Source: Tubiluchus corallicola (Eukaryota > Priapulida > Priapulimorpha > Priapulimorphida > Tubiluchidae). From it: a stretch of DNA of 64,000 nucleotides. The stretch is from positions 1 to 64,000 of the forward strand of contig JAQGDQ010000373.1 in the NCBI GenBank assembly GCA_030141605.1, in the 5' to 3' direction. Below are positions 46,201 through 61,200 of the stretch, one piece after another. Each line of letters starts with the position of its first letter. Position 1 is the first letter of the stretch. Below the pieces are notes generated by a model. That model saw only the letters and a program-made list of their open reading frames with translations, had not been told where the DNA came from and ran no database searches. The position numbers and the translations under genes are program-made.

Positions 46201-49200
46201 AACAGAAACAATGTCTAATTAATATAGTAATACGAGGTTGAACCTTTTTCTATGAGGTGCAGAAGCTCCGATTGTTACTACAGAACAATTTTTTACATCA
46301 AAATGATGCTAAAACAGTTATGAAAATATCGTACACTCAAAATCTTGAGTATTAGCTTTTGGAATTTTGCACTTCTTGCATTCTTGAGGAGTGTCATCGG
46401 AGTAGCGACTTACAGAACTTGAAGTCTGCCAACCATGGTTATCCAATGTTATTAACCCTGTACTAACCATAATAACTAATAGGTTAACTAGGCTATAGCC
46501 TAGGGTGCCAAAGTCTGAAGGCATCGCATTTTAGAAAAGGGTGCATTTTTCAGTATATGGCACATTTTATAACACACCACAGGCAGTTACTGAGGGAGTT
46601 TTTATATAAGTGCCACATAACGAACAGGTGCAAAGTATTACACAACAAGCAGTTGTGCAGCCTGCTTGGATATAAAGGCATGTAATTAAATGTAATGACA
46701 GCATGGAAACTAGGTTAATAGTGTTTCTAATATACCACAAGTAATTGTTTAAACTGCTTATTATATAAATAATCATAAATTCACAATACAGATGGGTGGG
46801 ACAGAACTGTCAGCTTAGGGCATTGTAAAGCGTCCACTTTGTCTTTCAGGATAGTTCCCGTGTGTTTGACGGGGTTGAGGTTTAGTGAATTTCCAGGCCA
46901 ATCAGTTCAATAAAAAAACTATAATCCCAGAATTTTCAAGTTTCTTTTCCAGACTTGTCCTTCAAAACCGCAGGCTGTGCCAGACATCCAAGGAGGGCGA
47001 TAGATTCGCTATTGTTGCAGCAATGAGTACTGTACTGTTATTTGTTGTTTTTGTACCCCCCCACTCCTGGTAGAAAGTTGTGTACCATCCTGTATTTGTT
47101 CAACATAATCAGTCAAGCTAATAATCCTTTTCACAATTCCAGTGATTGACGGTCAAAGGTTAAGTGTACCAGACAACGCTTTCGGCATACACTTGACAAC
47201 ACCTCGCAGCCCATGCTGTTGTAATAGTAACAGTTTTAACAGCTAGCTAGAACGTTGCCTAGTTCATTTTTTCTTGTTCCCAAGCCAGATTCTGCTAGTA
47301 AATCACTCCAAGCACAGACTAATGTATAATCAAGTAAAATGCACGTAAAGCAACTGAAGTTACTGAACTGATGTGGCAGATGGCTTTGCTCTCCCTACAT
47401 GTCAAGTGACGGTTGCAGTTAACACACATGCTGTGGTACACTTAACCTTTGACCTGCAGCAACTGCACAACAAAACTGTGAAAAGTCTTATTGTAAACGG
47501 CAGTCTCTGGTAGTATAGTCTACAGGCGGCTACCCTCTAGACAATAGACAATCTGCAGATACTTTTTTCAGATACATTTTTTTTGTTTCAGTTGAGCAGT
47601 AAAAAGTTCTTTTTCAGAGGTTTCTTGTACTGGTTGATTTTCGCATTTTCGCGTTGTTTTTTTCAGTAAGTGTTCGATGATGGTCTGTTTTTTAGTCGCA
47701 AATGTTTAGAGAAGCGATTACTTTTGTGGCGCAACGCAATGCCTGATTAGTTTCTAAGCTGAAAACAGAGCTATAGCTTCCTTGAATTAGTTCTAGTCAG
47801 GCAATGTCTTGCGAATTTTATTTACCTTTGTGAATTTTATTCAACGCTTATTTATTATCAGGTTATATGAGAGAAGGTTTCCTAACACTTCAGCATGCGG
47901 TTAACCAAGCTGTCACTGAATATATATCTGGACAGAGTTTAAACTATTCTACTGTTGCCATGCGGAGGTAAAAAAAAGATTTTGGAGGCATTTGATGTAG
48001 ATGAAGAGAATTATCTTACTGTTTGTGAACAACTTCCTTAAGTTTAACATTTGGTTTGTGTAAAAAGATTGTGCAAATTCAAACTACAGTAAACTATGTG
48101 TAGCTCGACCTATTGTAACTCGAATTGTTGTGTGTCTCGAACAGATCTCGTGGAACAATTTCTCCTTTCCATTTTTCTCTTTACCGAAGATCGTGTAACT
48201 GAAATTATTGCATAACCCAAACCAAATTCCCGGTGCAATTTTTAAACGTCTAATGGAAATTACCCTGCCTATCTCGAACAGCCACTTGAGCAAGAAATTC
48301 TACTCGAAAGTGTGTACCACGTTACGATTTTAACTGCTAGTTTCAGCAAAATCACTAAGGTTTCTTGTATTACCTTAGGAGAATGCTGAACACAACATGG
48401 ATTAATGAGCGTGGCTTGATAACCATTCACAAAATTATTATTGCCGAATTCTGTTAACCATGCTACTCATACTACAATAAAGGTGGACTAGTCATTTTAT
48501 TTTTGATTATTCATAAAAATTGTTGTTTGGTATTTGTTAAAAGACTCAATTTGTCATTTTCGCAGGCTGCAGTGTATTTTCCAATGTTGATGAGTGACTC
48601 AATCTTGTCTTCTTACGAACATCGTCTAACTCGCACCTTGCATAACTGGAAGAAATTTACTGGTCCCGAGGTGTTTGAGTTATACCTAGTTCACTGTAGC
48701 CCAACAGCTGTATAATTTTTTTGTCGCTGCTGTAACATGTGCTTGAACTGTCTATGGCTTTTGGTTAATCTGTGCCCATTATAACAACTTCATGAAGTTT
48801 GTTAATCCACTTTAAACAAATAAAAATTATATATATATAAAACAAGTTCGTTCTAACAAAGGTTTCCCTCATTGTTTGACTGATTAGTCTTTTTTCTAGG
48901 TTTCCATTTTCTTCATATATATATATAACAAGTTCGTTATAACAAAGGTTTCCCTCATTGTTTGACTGATTAGTCTTTTTTCTAGGTTTCCATTTCCTTC
49001 GTATAACGACGATAGGTTTGTGCTTGTGATAAAGCTGCAGCTGCCGTTTCTTCTTATGTTGAGTTTATTATTTTCCGTGCTAAATTTCACCCGCAATGTT
49101 GTTCAAGAGAAAGAGTTAAAATTAAAGGTAAGTGCTGCCGCAGTGTATCCGCTTCTGAACTGTGTCAGATAAGGCTGTAGCGATACACCTAAGTCATGAT

Positions 49201-52200
49201 ACGATACATATCACGATACTAACCTTACGATACACATTAAGTTAACGTTTGCATGCTTCAATAGAAACACTAGATTAAGTTGTTGTTTAATCTAATATAA
49301 ACGTATTAGTATAGTATGTATGTTTATATTAGATTTATCAAACTATCTTAAGCATCCTAAGTACTAAAATACTTCAACAAAATGTTTGATTTCTGTTTAT
49401 ACTCTTGTATTGTTAGCATTGTAAGCCACCAGAAGTGCAAAGCACTTCAACCCTTTTGATTTAAAATATGCTGGTGTGCTTTCTAGTTCTCATTTGCTGC
49501 AAGACATTTCAGAAACGTATAAGACAAACGTAGTTAGTCTGCCATGTATTATTACAAACACATTGTGCGTTCAGTCGCTTGGCTTTGATTGGCTGCTACC
49601 AGCAGGTGCCTGTGCCAAGGTCAAGTGTGCTCCTCTGCCAATGCTGTGCTCACTGAACTGATCATGACCACCGAGCAAGACAGAGTTTAACTCCGTGGTC
49701 ATTATCAGTTCAGTGAGCACAGCACTGGCAGAGGAGCACACTTGACCTTGACACAGGCACCTACTGGTAGCAGCCAACCAAGCCAAGCGGTTGAACGCAC
49801 AATGTGTTTGTAATAATACATGGCAGGCTAACTACGTTTTTCTTATAAGTTTTGATTATATATATATATATATATATATAATTATGAGTGTGTGATTTAT
49901 AAATGTACTTATCTGTAGCTTACTTTATAAATGTAAGCTAACCCATTCATATTATATATATATATATACATATATTATTGTTATTAACAGTAGCTATACT
50001 AGGAATTTACACAGATCAGTATTAGATTAGATTAAATTTATTCGTCTCATTTAAATTTACACATATGATAACATAGAATGTTTGTTTAAGATGATAAACA
50101 CTACATTGAGATGGGGTGGTGAAAGACCAAGAGGTCGCCTAGCAACCACCCCTATTTTTATAACATTAATATTGATTTTGTTAATCGAGTGACACTGTTG
50201 CAAGACGTATTTAATAAATATGTATATTGTAAATTTACAATAAAAACTACATTAATTGTGTTAGTACGTAACAAAATATATGTATTTGTTATCAATTTCT
50301 AATTTATTTAAAGCCTTTCATTAGTGTATGCTAAGTAACAGATAATGAAAATGCCTTAAACAGTTCTAATAGACATAACACAGTAGTACAAACAGACAAT
50401 TCAAACAGGTAAAAAACTAAAACAATCAAAGTTAGTCAATCATTATGTGTACTAAAAGTCTTTACGTACTTCAAAATGGGGCAGGATATCAAAAAATCAT
50501 CTTGTTTTAGTTCGATTTGCTTCAAAGACGTTGAAGCTTGTTCTTGGAGGTCATTTTAATATTTCTTTTAACAGGAATCAATGAAGATAATGGGTTTAGA
50601 CAACTGGCTCCATTGGACGGCGTGGTTTGTTAAATGTCTGACCTTGCTTACAATGACCGTGTGCCTAATGACGATATTTATCAAAATTCCAGTTGGTGAT
50701 TATGGTAGCGTGCTCGCTAACAGCGATCCTACCGTTGTTTTTGTATTTCTCTTTGCTTATGCCATTGGAACAATATCATTTTCTTTCATGGTCAGCGTCT
50801 TCTTCTCAAAAGGTAATTCTTGAATCCATTTGCTTGATTTAACATTTTTTCCATGCCACGCAATTTGTATTGTAGCTCAGGGGCAGATGAAGACTTCACG
50901 GCGCTCTGATAGATCTGTCCTGCCGCCTCTGTTGTGAATTTATGGTTGGTTATGTACTGAACAGATTAAACAATTACTTGTGGTGTGTAAGCAATATTAT
51001 TAACCTATTAAACTTGTCTCTGCATGATCATTGTTAATTACGTATACATGAATAGCGCTTATGTAAAAGCAGGTTGGGCGACTGTTTGTTGTGTAGTACC
51101 TTGCACCTGTTCGTTATATGGCACTTATATAGCAACTGTTCCCAGTAACTGCCTGTGGTGTGTTATACAATGCTTGTTTTACGTGCATATGAACGGATAC
51201 ACATACAAAATTTTTTTCAAAACTGGATGCCACAAATGTCATGCCCCTCAAACTTTGGTGCCCTAGGCTATAACCCATTTAGCCCTTAGGTTAATACGCC
51301 CCTGTTATAGCTGATCTATAGCAATATTTTACAAAAATGGAAAAGTTGCTGTTATACAGATACTGCTACAGACTACAGATTACTGCAACTTTTGTTATAT
51401 CACCTTCAGTTCTACTGTCACAATTATCATTGTCATCCACGCTAGTTTTTGAAACATCTCATAATTTCCACTACTGCTACCGCTGCTAGCTCTTCACCAC
51501 TGCTATTTTCATCAATGCCATCTTCATTCAGTGGCGTCACATGTATAGGTACTGTGGAACTGCAGCACCCCCTGTTTTCACTGAATATAGATAATATTCA
51601 ATATAATCAGTCTCTTTTCTTTAGTTCTTTCTTTATACTTGTACGGCACCAGAGCACCTGTGGGTAGTACTGTTTGCTTCACAGCCCAGCACAGTACGCT
51701 CACAGGTCAAGCAACGTGATGTTTGGCTACTGTGCGCATGCGGCCGTGCGCACATGTCTAAGACAAGGCGCTGTACTTTAGGTAGAAAGAGTGCTGTCGC
51801 TCACGCAGTACGTGTTGTCTGTTGTCATGTGTTTAAAAGTTGCGTATCGGCATATTCTTAAACTGCGTCATTTTAAGCTATTCGTAAGCAAACAATATTT
51901 TTTGTTTAGGATTTTATCAAGTTTGCATATAAATTTTCGTTTGTTTAAAATTACTATTACAACATTAAAGTTGTATATGCTATAGTTAGCTAATGGTAAC
52001 TAAGATATCTAGGTGTTTTCAGGCAAACAGGAAGACATTAATCAGCAGAAATATGAATAAAACTCATAGAACGCTTAACTTATATGATTTAAGCCGTATT
52101 GATTTTTGTCTCTGGAATGTATCTCAATTCTTTCCAGGGAAGTCTTGGCTTCGTTTAATGACGTTTCACTTAGCGTCGCATTTTGTTGGGCTGCATTAGC

Positions 52201-55200
52201 GTCGTTAGACGAGGCCTTCCTGTACAAAGATACATCTGCAGTTTCAGTGTGATTTCTCAGAAGATTATATTTAATAATGTGGCAGACGTACTTTGATCAA
52301 ATTGTAATTTCCTTTTATTTGTCTGTGAATGTAATTTTGTTAGGATTCCTACGTCTGGAAGCAGAAGCCACTAGATAGATTCTGATCTTTTAATACGTCG
52401 GAACGTATCCCGGACACTTCGTTCAAATTCGCTTTCTGGTGAAGACTGCTCAAGTTTAATCAACAGTTTAATACACTTTGTAGCCAGTGATTAAAACCTT
52501 AAGACGTCGTCAATTTTCAAATCATTTAACCTACCGTATTCTCCCAATTTTAACGTTGTCCACCACTCCAGCTGCTTCACTAATAAATACTGAGATAATC
52601 GTAGGCCAGCGTAGATAATAATTAGACCTAAAGTTGAGTCTAGTAGAAAACTGATTATGTACCTGGAAAAACACACCATGTTCTCAATGCAAAGTAGATA
52701 GTTCATTAAAGTTAAGAATTCACTAGTATCACCTACAAAATGCTACAGGGTTTGGCACCTGCATACCTTACTGATCTTTTAAATTTAAAACATTGTAACA
52801 CAGGCCGAACACTTTGTTCTGATGCTAATGAAAAAAATTTATTTAATTTAATTTAATGCTAATAAAAAAAATAAATCAGCCAATTCCTAATACAGTATTC
52901 TGTGGTAAAACCGCTTTTCTGTTATTACATCTTTGTAATAACTTGCCTGTTCTATACAGTCTACAAATTCATTGGATTGTTTTAAACCACATCTTAAAAC
53001 ACATTTGTTTAAATTGTACTTTTTGCGATAAATTATTTTTAAATTTTATTATCTTTATGTTTCTTATGAATTTTAAATGTATTCTTTTTTGTGCTGAGAT
53101 TTTAAATGATGTAGTATTATATCAGTAAATGTGCACATTTCAAACACCCATGATTATAGCTACACAAATTACTAATTATTACAGTAAATAGAAAGCAAAC
53201 ATGCTACAGGTAATGATGGAACAAACCTGCCTTTTGAAATCAGACTTTACAAAATGAAAAAAATGTGAGAAGTTAGTGCAGAGCCTGGATTTGAAATGGG
53301 TACCCTTTGACCTGATTTATGCGTACGGACTAATTAATGGAAAACGAATTAAATAATAGATTAAAAACTTAATTAACGGCAGGCGAGCCCAACTATTGAT
53401 GACATCCCAAACTAACATAATTTTCAACAGTAAAAATATTCCATTAGCGTGTTGCACATGTTTGCCAAAACGGAAATTGAAGTACAGTGCTACTGTAAGA
53501 TATTCAGTGTTTTGTACTAAAGCTAAGCAAGTTTTTAGATAAAAATTGAAATTTTGAATTTACCGCTGTGCTTCTGCATGAACTCTCAAGTGTGCAGTTT
53601 GTCAGTTCCTGCTGGAGGTGCAGCACCTGTTTTTTGTGCAATGCATTTTCGAAATACAGGCGCTGGTGCCCGTCTAACAAGCGAATGGCAAAATGCATGT
53701 AACAGCACGAAAATTGAAGTACATTTTACATTACATCTATGTTGTTGTTTTTACAGCAAATACGGCTGCCGCATCATCCGGTCCAATCTTCTTCTTGTTC
53801 TTTGTTCCGTACTTGTTCATCCAGCCGCGGTACGATACGCTAACTTTGCACCAGAAACTTGGACTCAGTCTTATCTTGAACACCGGCATGGCGCTGGGAG
53901 CGCAGGTTATTGGACTTCTTGAAGGACACGGTAAGGTAAAACGGAATTAATTAACTGTAAATAATTATAGGCAGGCTTTAACTCTTTACTGGCGATGGGT
54001 TAACATATGTGAGCCTATAACCCTACATGGTGTCTGAGTAAATGCACCGCCAGAGTTTAAAATATTTGACGCACAAGCAACTAGGGGGTCTGGGGGAGCG
54101 CTGTTCTCTCCCCCAGCGGGGTCAGGTGTGGAGCCCCGACCACCAACGCATTTTCATGTATTTAACGATATTTTGGAGGCGTCAAATGAGATCTAAATTC
54201 TGATACATAAACTTCTTGAAATGTGAAAAATTCTGCTTTAATAAAAGTATTTTACCTACATTTACCTAAGCAATACTCATTGTTTTCTACTGTAGTAGTC
54301 ACATATCTTAAAAGCAAACTCGTAATGCACTGCAATGTGGATGGCCCATTATTTAAGCTTAATTTATTTAGTGTTAAGCCTTAAGGTTATCTATTCAGCA
54401 AAAATGTGGAAAGTCAAGCATAAAACTGATTTGAGACTGTTAAGTTTTCAACCCACCCACTGTTCATACAAAATTTAATAAGTTTTACGGTGCTTGCTAA
54501 TTTTTGCCACCGGACACAGTTAAACAGCAGAACGTCTTGGCCACACATGCATTTTACTGCATTTTAGACCCTTTTGCGGTTGCTAGAAGCCATTTCTTCA
54601 GGCAAGTTCACTAGTTTAATACTCATTATTGCCCAAACAGCGTTCGCCTGCCGGCACCCGTGTATCTGAGGGTTAAACAAAAGTGTTATTGACAGCCCAC
54701 ACCGGGAACCTAGTACATTCCGCATTTTGAAAACAAATTCAATTCAATTCTAATTTTATTGAAATTGATTTGCAAGAAATTTTAATCCAAATGAAAACTA
54801 GCGGAACTACTTTTTTGCTAGTACAACTTTGTAAACCAATAATCTAAAAACCACTTTTAATATTTATTTATTTCTTCTACATAATAATAAAGCACCATTT
54901 AGCGTGTATTTTTTTCCAAATTTTAAGGTTTTCCATTAAACAGTTGCCTCCTGGCATGCAAAAACAGTTTTTCCTCTTTTTCCTCAAAACTACTTGAAGT
55001 GGACTTATTAAGTATTTCCTGAAAACTGGAGATTTGTCACGTTTCAGCTTGGTATTTGTCACCGGGGTAGGGATATAGTTCAATGGTAGCATGCTATCTT
55101 CCCACACGGGAGGTCACGGGTTCAACTCCCGATCGAGTCATACTAAAGACTTAGATATGGTATTGCTGGTTATTCGACCAATCACGCGGGTTTATCGAAG

Positions 55201-58200
55201 TAACATGCGTGTAATAATAATCGGCAGTACCTTAGAAATAAGTACTGAGTTACTTAAAGGAAGGCGGGATGATTTTTCATATACTACCCCATTTTCAAAT
55301 CCAATGACAGGTATACATTTTAACACAATTAATACTGCAAAAGCGTTTCTGATAATTAAATTATGGATGAAAAACTTAATTAACGGTGGGCGAGCCCAAC
55401 TATTCGTGACATCACAAACTAACATAATTTTCAACGGCAAAAGTATTCCACTAGCGTGTTGCACATGTTTGCGAAGGAGAAAATTGAAGTACAGCGCTAC
55501 TGTAAGATATTCGGTATTCAGTGAGTTTTTGGATAACAATTTAAATTTCAAACTTATCGCTGTGCTCCTTTCGAAGGTGTGTAGTTCGTCAGAAACTAAC
55601 ACATCTGAACTGGGAGGTACAGCACCTGTTTTTGTGCATTGCGTTTCCAAAACACAAGCACTGGTGTCCGTCTGACTAGCGAATGGCAAAATGCATGTAA
55701 CAGCGAAGAACTAGTGGCGCGAACGTGAAGTTGTGTTTGTGTGTTAATAATTCTTCCACGTAAATCATTCTTGAAAAAATAGCATGTTCCCTTTCAATAT
55801 TTTAAAGAGTAGATTGTTTTCACCTACAGTTTAAAACTGGGTTCGGTTTTATTTTAACGTGTTATCACTTGACTGTGTCCTAAATCAAATTATTATTGTT
55901 CGTAGGTTCCGGAGTGCAGTGGAATAACTTTGCTAAGCCTGTTTCTGTTGACGATAATTTTACCATGTTTAACGTCGTCTGTATGATGCTAGTAGACGCT
56001 GTACTCTATGCCTTGATAACATGGTATGTGGAGGGGATATTTCCCGGAGAATTTGGTGTGCCTCTTCCCCTTCACTTCCCATTTATGGTAAATCGTATTT
56101 TACTCATCGTGTATTTTACAATCAGAATTCATTCAAGTGAATTCACATTCATTTTAGTCACTCCTGCTTGTCTGTTTGTGTGTCTGATTGCTGTGTGTGT
56201 CTGTCTCTGTGTCACAGGGACACACCTGATCTTTTCATTTTGCTTGTGTTTATTGCAGCCGTCTTACTGGTTTCCATATTTGTATCGTGCGAATTCCAAA
56301 TCAGAAGCGTATGCCGTGCCCGAACCGCGGGGGAGTTTCTGTGAAAAGCCACCTGCTGATCTGTTTGCTGGGATAAAGATGAACGGATTACGTAAGGTGA
56401 ATTTTTCGGGAGTCATACGTAGCTTCTAACTCGTTTGTCACGATGAAAAGAATCAGATAATTAACAGTACAGTAAGTCCTCGTTTAACGACGTTTCGTTT
56501 TAACAACGCTGAACATTTCACAACGTTTTACTTTGCTCACAGCCATTTTTTATTTTATCAACAAGTTTTTTTACCTAATTTGAAGTATTAAATAAGTGTT
56601 ATCATGTCCTAAAATAAATTAGTATTGTAATTAGTGCAATTACAATATTTTTGCTTCTCAACTGGCTTCGTACTAAATTCCAGCCATTTGCATCAAGCGG
56701 CACCCGAGTTTAAACACTGTGCCAATGAATTTTGTCTCTAACCTGTTGCTATAACAACCAGATTAGCGCCACATGAAATTGTCTCAAGGTCGCACCTACG
56801 TAGAGACAGAGCTTGGCTTTCACTGCGTAGTGTTTAACATGTAGTGTTTAAACGGGAGGAGAAATCGCTAACGAGTCTTGCTAGATACTGCTAAGAAAGA
56901 TAGGTGGTTTTAAGCTTACAGGTAGAATTGAATAGAAATGTGAATAAAACTCATAAAACGCCTAATTTATATGGCTTCAGTATTGATTTATTGATTTTTG
57001 GTTCTGAAACATATCTCAGTTCATTTAAGGCACTTCCTATGGAAGTTTTGGTTTCGTTTAACGACGTTTCGCTTAACGTCGTGTTTTGCTGGAACGCATT
57101 AGCGGCGTTAAGCGAGAACTTACTGTATTTATTTGTTCCTCACTTGATATGATGATTCTTTCTTTCTCTTTCTCACCATCCTCCTGGTAGATTTTCATCT
57201 GTCAGCCGGCGAACATTTGTGTTCGCCATGAGTTACTTGAGCAAAAAGTACTTCAGTGACTTGCTAGGTCTATCCTGAAGGATTTGGTCCACAGCTCCTT
57301 ATTTGAATATTCGGAGCACCCTGGCTCGTGAGCCAGGGGTCCCCCATCCGCCACCCGGGGGATGCGCCCGGTAGGGGTTTACTCTACCTGATGATGATTA
57401 GCTATTGATTTTTTTGATGTCGGATTATTGATTTTTCCGAACAGTCTTGTGCAGTTTTGTGTATGATTGCCTTTGTGTTAAGCTTGTTAAAAATTTAAAC
57501 TTGTTAAACTTTTTTCTCTGGGAAAATATGTCCTTAAGACGTTTCCTTATTCCTTCTAAGCTTGTAGTCAGTACCTGATTTGAACTATTGTGAAACGCCA
57601 TTCACGACCTAGCGCAGGGGTGTGTAAATTATCTGACTAGCCGGGCCACATTAAACTTTCCCGCAATTCCTGCGGGCCACAGGCAGTTTGATCAAGGAGC
57701 CAAGTACAGAAAGGCTTAATAACGATTTTTTTGCATCCGACCCGCGTACATCATTACTACTACACTTAAGAAACTATTTTAGAAGTTATTAAAATTTATA
57801 TTACAAACCATATATTTCTACTTTCAGGACAGGTAGTGATAATTTCATTACAATGCATATTAGTAATGTGTATCACACAGTCTGAGTAGTATGGTGACAT
57901 TAAGCTACAACCGTCTTGTAAGGGTTAATGGCGTCCGATTTAGTAGAAAAAACTACCCGCACTATCTTTGGGATCGTGGTACGGACTTCAGCTGGATACA
58001 CTCAGTTAATCGCCCGGGCCGCACTTTCATTAGGTTGACAAATCTCTTCGCGGGCCACTCAAATTCTCTCGGCGGGCCGCAAGTGGCCTGCGGGCCTCAA
58101 TTTGCTCACCCCTGACCTAGAGTGTGTGTATATAGTTTTTTGTAATCGCTTCGTAAGTCTAACCATGCATCATAGCTGGTATGGAAAACAATTCAGGCAT

Positions 58201-61200
58201 TCAAAAGGGGAAGGTAGAGAAAAGGGAAATGAGGAAATCATTCCACCTCTGCAAATGTGAAAGTGAACTACAACATTGTTTTTACTGCAGTTTAGTTTTT
58301 GATTAGTAAACAAATCATTCTGTCTTCTGATGCGTTTCACAAAATAAACGAAAACCATTCTTTCTGACGCCTGATGTTCTAAAGTCTTTTCTGCTAGGTT
58401 ATGACTTCACACTTTACAATTCGACCAAAAACCTATTTGACACGTTGCATGACACACATACAACAACATCTTATTCAATTCCATTTTCATGTAAAACATA
58501 AGTTACAACTCTTAGTTAAATATCAACAGAGAAAGACAAGCTTAGGAACAGTTTATCACGAGCAATTCTTGGAAATGTTTTTTTAAAACTTGAATTATTT
58601 GATATGGCAGGTGTTATTGAACGTATCTATTGGTTTTCCTCTTGAGTCGAGTAAGTTGTAGTTCTCACGGAAAAATTTCTGAGTTGAGAACTCCACAGAT
58701 AAGAAGTCCGAGGAAAATCTGAATTTATAAGCGTGTTATACTTAATAGGTGCTGTGGGTGGCAGATTCTACCTTACCTGTTTTGGAAAAAAAGACGATTG
58801 GTCGCCGCCGAGTGAAAATTCGTTCTGAAATTTACTTTTTGTTTAAGTTTCGTTCGTTTTTTAGGTGTTTGGTGAGAAAGTTGCTGTGGCCAATCTGACG
58901 GTTAGTGCACACGAAGGTCAGATTACTGTGCTGCTGGGGCACAACGGTGCAGGAAAATCAACGACAATGTGCATGCTCACAGGTTTGCTTCATAATCATT
59001 TAACCTACTTCAGTTTCTATACTCTTTTGATAAAATAACCAAGACATTTGAAAATAGGTTTTTGGAATTATTTGGTTTATACGCTGATGTTTTTCTTGGC
59101 AATTGAACTTTATTAAAATCCAAAAATTGTGTTTATGTCTCCTCTCTAAATATTCATTAAAAAAATGGGTTATGTAGTTTAGCAGCAGACTAAGCACTTT
59201 TCTTACAGCCACCTATCCATTTACTAACCAGAGCAAGCATCTTTACTTTCGTTGAATTATTTTCCACCATGATCATTCAGCTGTTCCATTCGCCCAAGAC
59301 ATGTTGAAATTTATTAGATAATTATCTTGTGATTTTTATAAGGTCCAGTTGTAATTCAAACTTATAAGCACAGAGCATTAAAAATGCAGTAAGTCCTCGC
59401 TTAACGACACTAATGCGTTCCAGCAAAATGCGACGTTAAGTGAAACGTTGTTAAACGAAGCCAAGACTTCCATAGAAAATAATGTAAAAGAATTGGAATA
59501 TGTTCCTGAGGTTAAAATCAATGCTGCTTAAATCACAAAAATTAAATGTTTTATGAGTTTTTCTCATGTTTCTACTGATTAATTTCTTTCTGCTTGCTTG
59601 AAACCACCCATATATCTTACTTACCATTACCTAGCTGTAGCGGTTTCCATTTTGTTAGTGTTTAAGTCTAAGCAGCGGTTAAGCAATGAACACTGCAGCA
59701 GAGTCAAAGCCAAGCCCTAGGGGCGGCCTTGGGAATTTTATCTACATACAGTCAACCCTCGTTAAACCGGACTAATTAGGGGGTGGTCCGGTTTAGCCGA
59801 TTGTCCGATTTATCCGATATGCATATATATGGTCTATATTATACAGGAATAATCACCTTAATAAGGCCTATATACATTGTACTATATACTATACTGTATA
59901 TTACTTTAAAATAGTCAACCTGTGAGGATAAAGAAATTATTGTACAGTTGGTAGGCCGTGTTGTGTTTAGCGCTCGGGCTCGGACGGAAATCGGTCAGTT
60001 TCCTTTACCACGGATGACGTCCGTCTTATCCGATATCCGGGCCAACGGGGTCCGATTTGACGAGGGTCGACTGTACTTGGTCTGGTTGCTATAGCAACAT
60101 GTTGCAGGCAAAATTCCTTGCATAAAGTTTGCTCGCAGGTCTCACTTAATGTAAACGGCAAAACATTTAGTCGTCAGACGGAAGCAAAACTTATATAATA
60201 ATTGAGTATTTATGTTACCAGTGCGGTTTTTTGAACAGAATAACGCAATATTTTCTTGTTTAATTCATGAAATTTTAGCTAAAAACTTGTTGATAAAGTA
60301 AAAACTGGCTTTGAGCAAAGTAAAAAAAGTCGTCGTTTAAACAAAACGGTGTGTCGTTAAAGTGTCAAATGTTCAGCATCGTTGAAACGAAGCATCGCTA
60401 AACGGGGAGTCGTTAAGCGAGGACTTACTGTACTTCTAATTTTATGGTGCTTACGTCATATTCTAAGTACTTTTAGTACGGCAGTTTGCCTTTGGTTGTT
60501 TGCATAGGGTTGTATCCGCCCACGAGTGGTACAGCAATTATCAATGGCCATGACATCGTACACGACATCCGGAGAGCTAGAGAAAGTTTAGGTCTGTGTT
60601 TACAGCACGACGTTTTGTTCGAAAACCTAACCGTAGAGGAGCATCTTATTTTTTTCTCTAAGGTACATCAATTTCACTGATTTTGTGACCTCAATTTTAA
60701 AGAATTTAATTTTTAGGCATGTGTACCAAGGCGAGGCCAGGGACAGTTTTACCAATAGACTAACTAGGTTGTATCCTAGGCCACCAGGTTTTGAGGTTTG
60801 CCACATTTTAGGGGCTCAGTAGTAAAAAATTCTTATTCTCCGAAAATGCATATGACTTTCACAGTCATGTAAAACATGTATTTTGTAACACACCACAAGC
60901 AGTTAGTAAGTCTTCTTTTACTTGAGAGCCCATTAAACAATATATGTACGTAATTCATAGGTCAACAAAACTATAATGACATTAGAAATTGCAGGGTGAA
61001 TATAACAAGTTAGTACATGTTCTGAGCTGGGTATAGGCAAGTCCTATATTGCATTGAATTGAATTTATTTGTCTCATATGAGAGCGACAAGGTGCAGAAA
61101 GACGCTACCAAGCATCCACCCCTATAGTGATAAAAGTGTATGTTAGTGGCGTTAGTATTTAAGTAACCTATTTTTTAATTGGAATTATTATAGATTGTCA

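Noticed and set aside
55066-55142. Functional tRNA gene
   Set aside because: A- and B-boxes are present but the acceptor stem does not pair and the T stem has a mismatch; better read as a SINE head.
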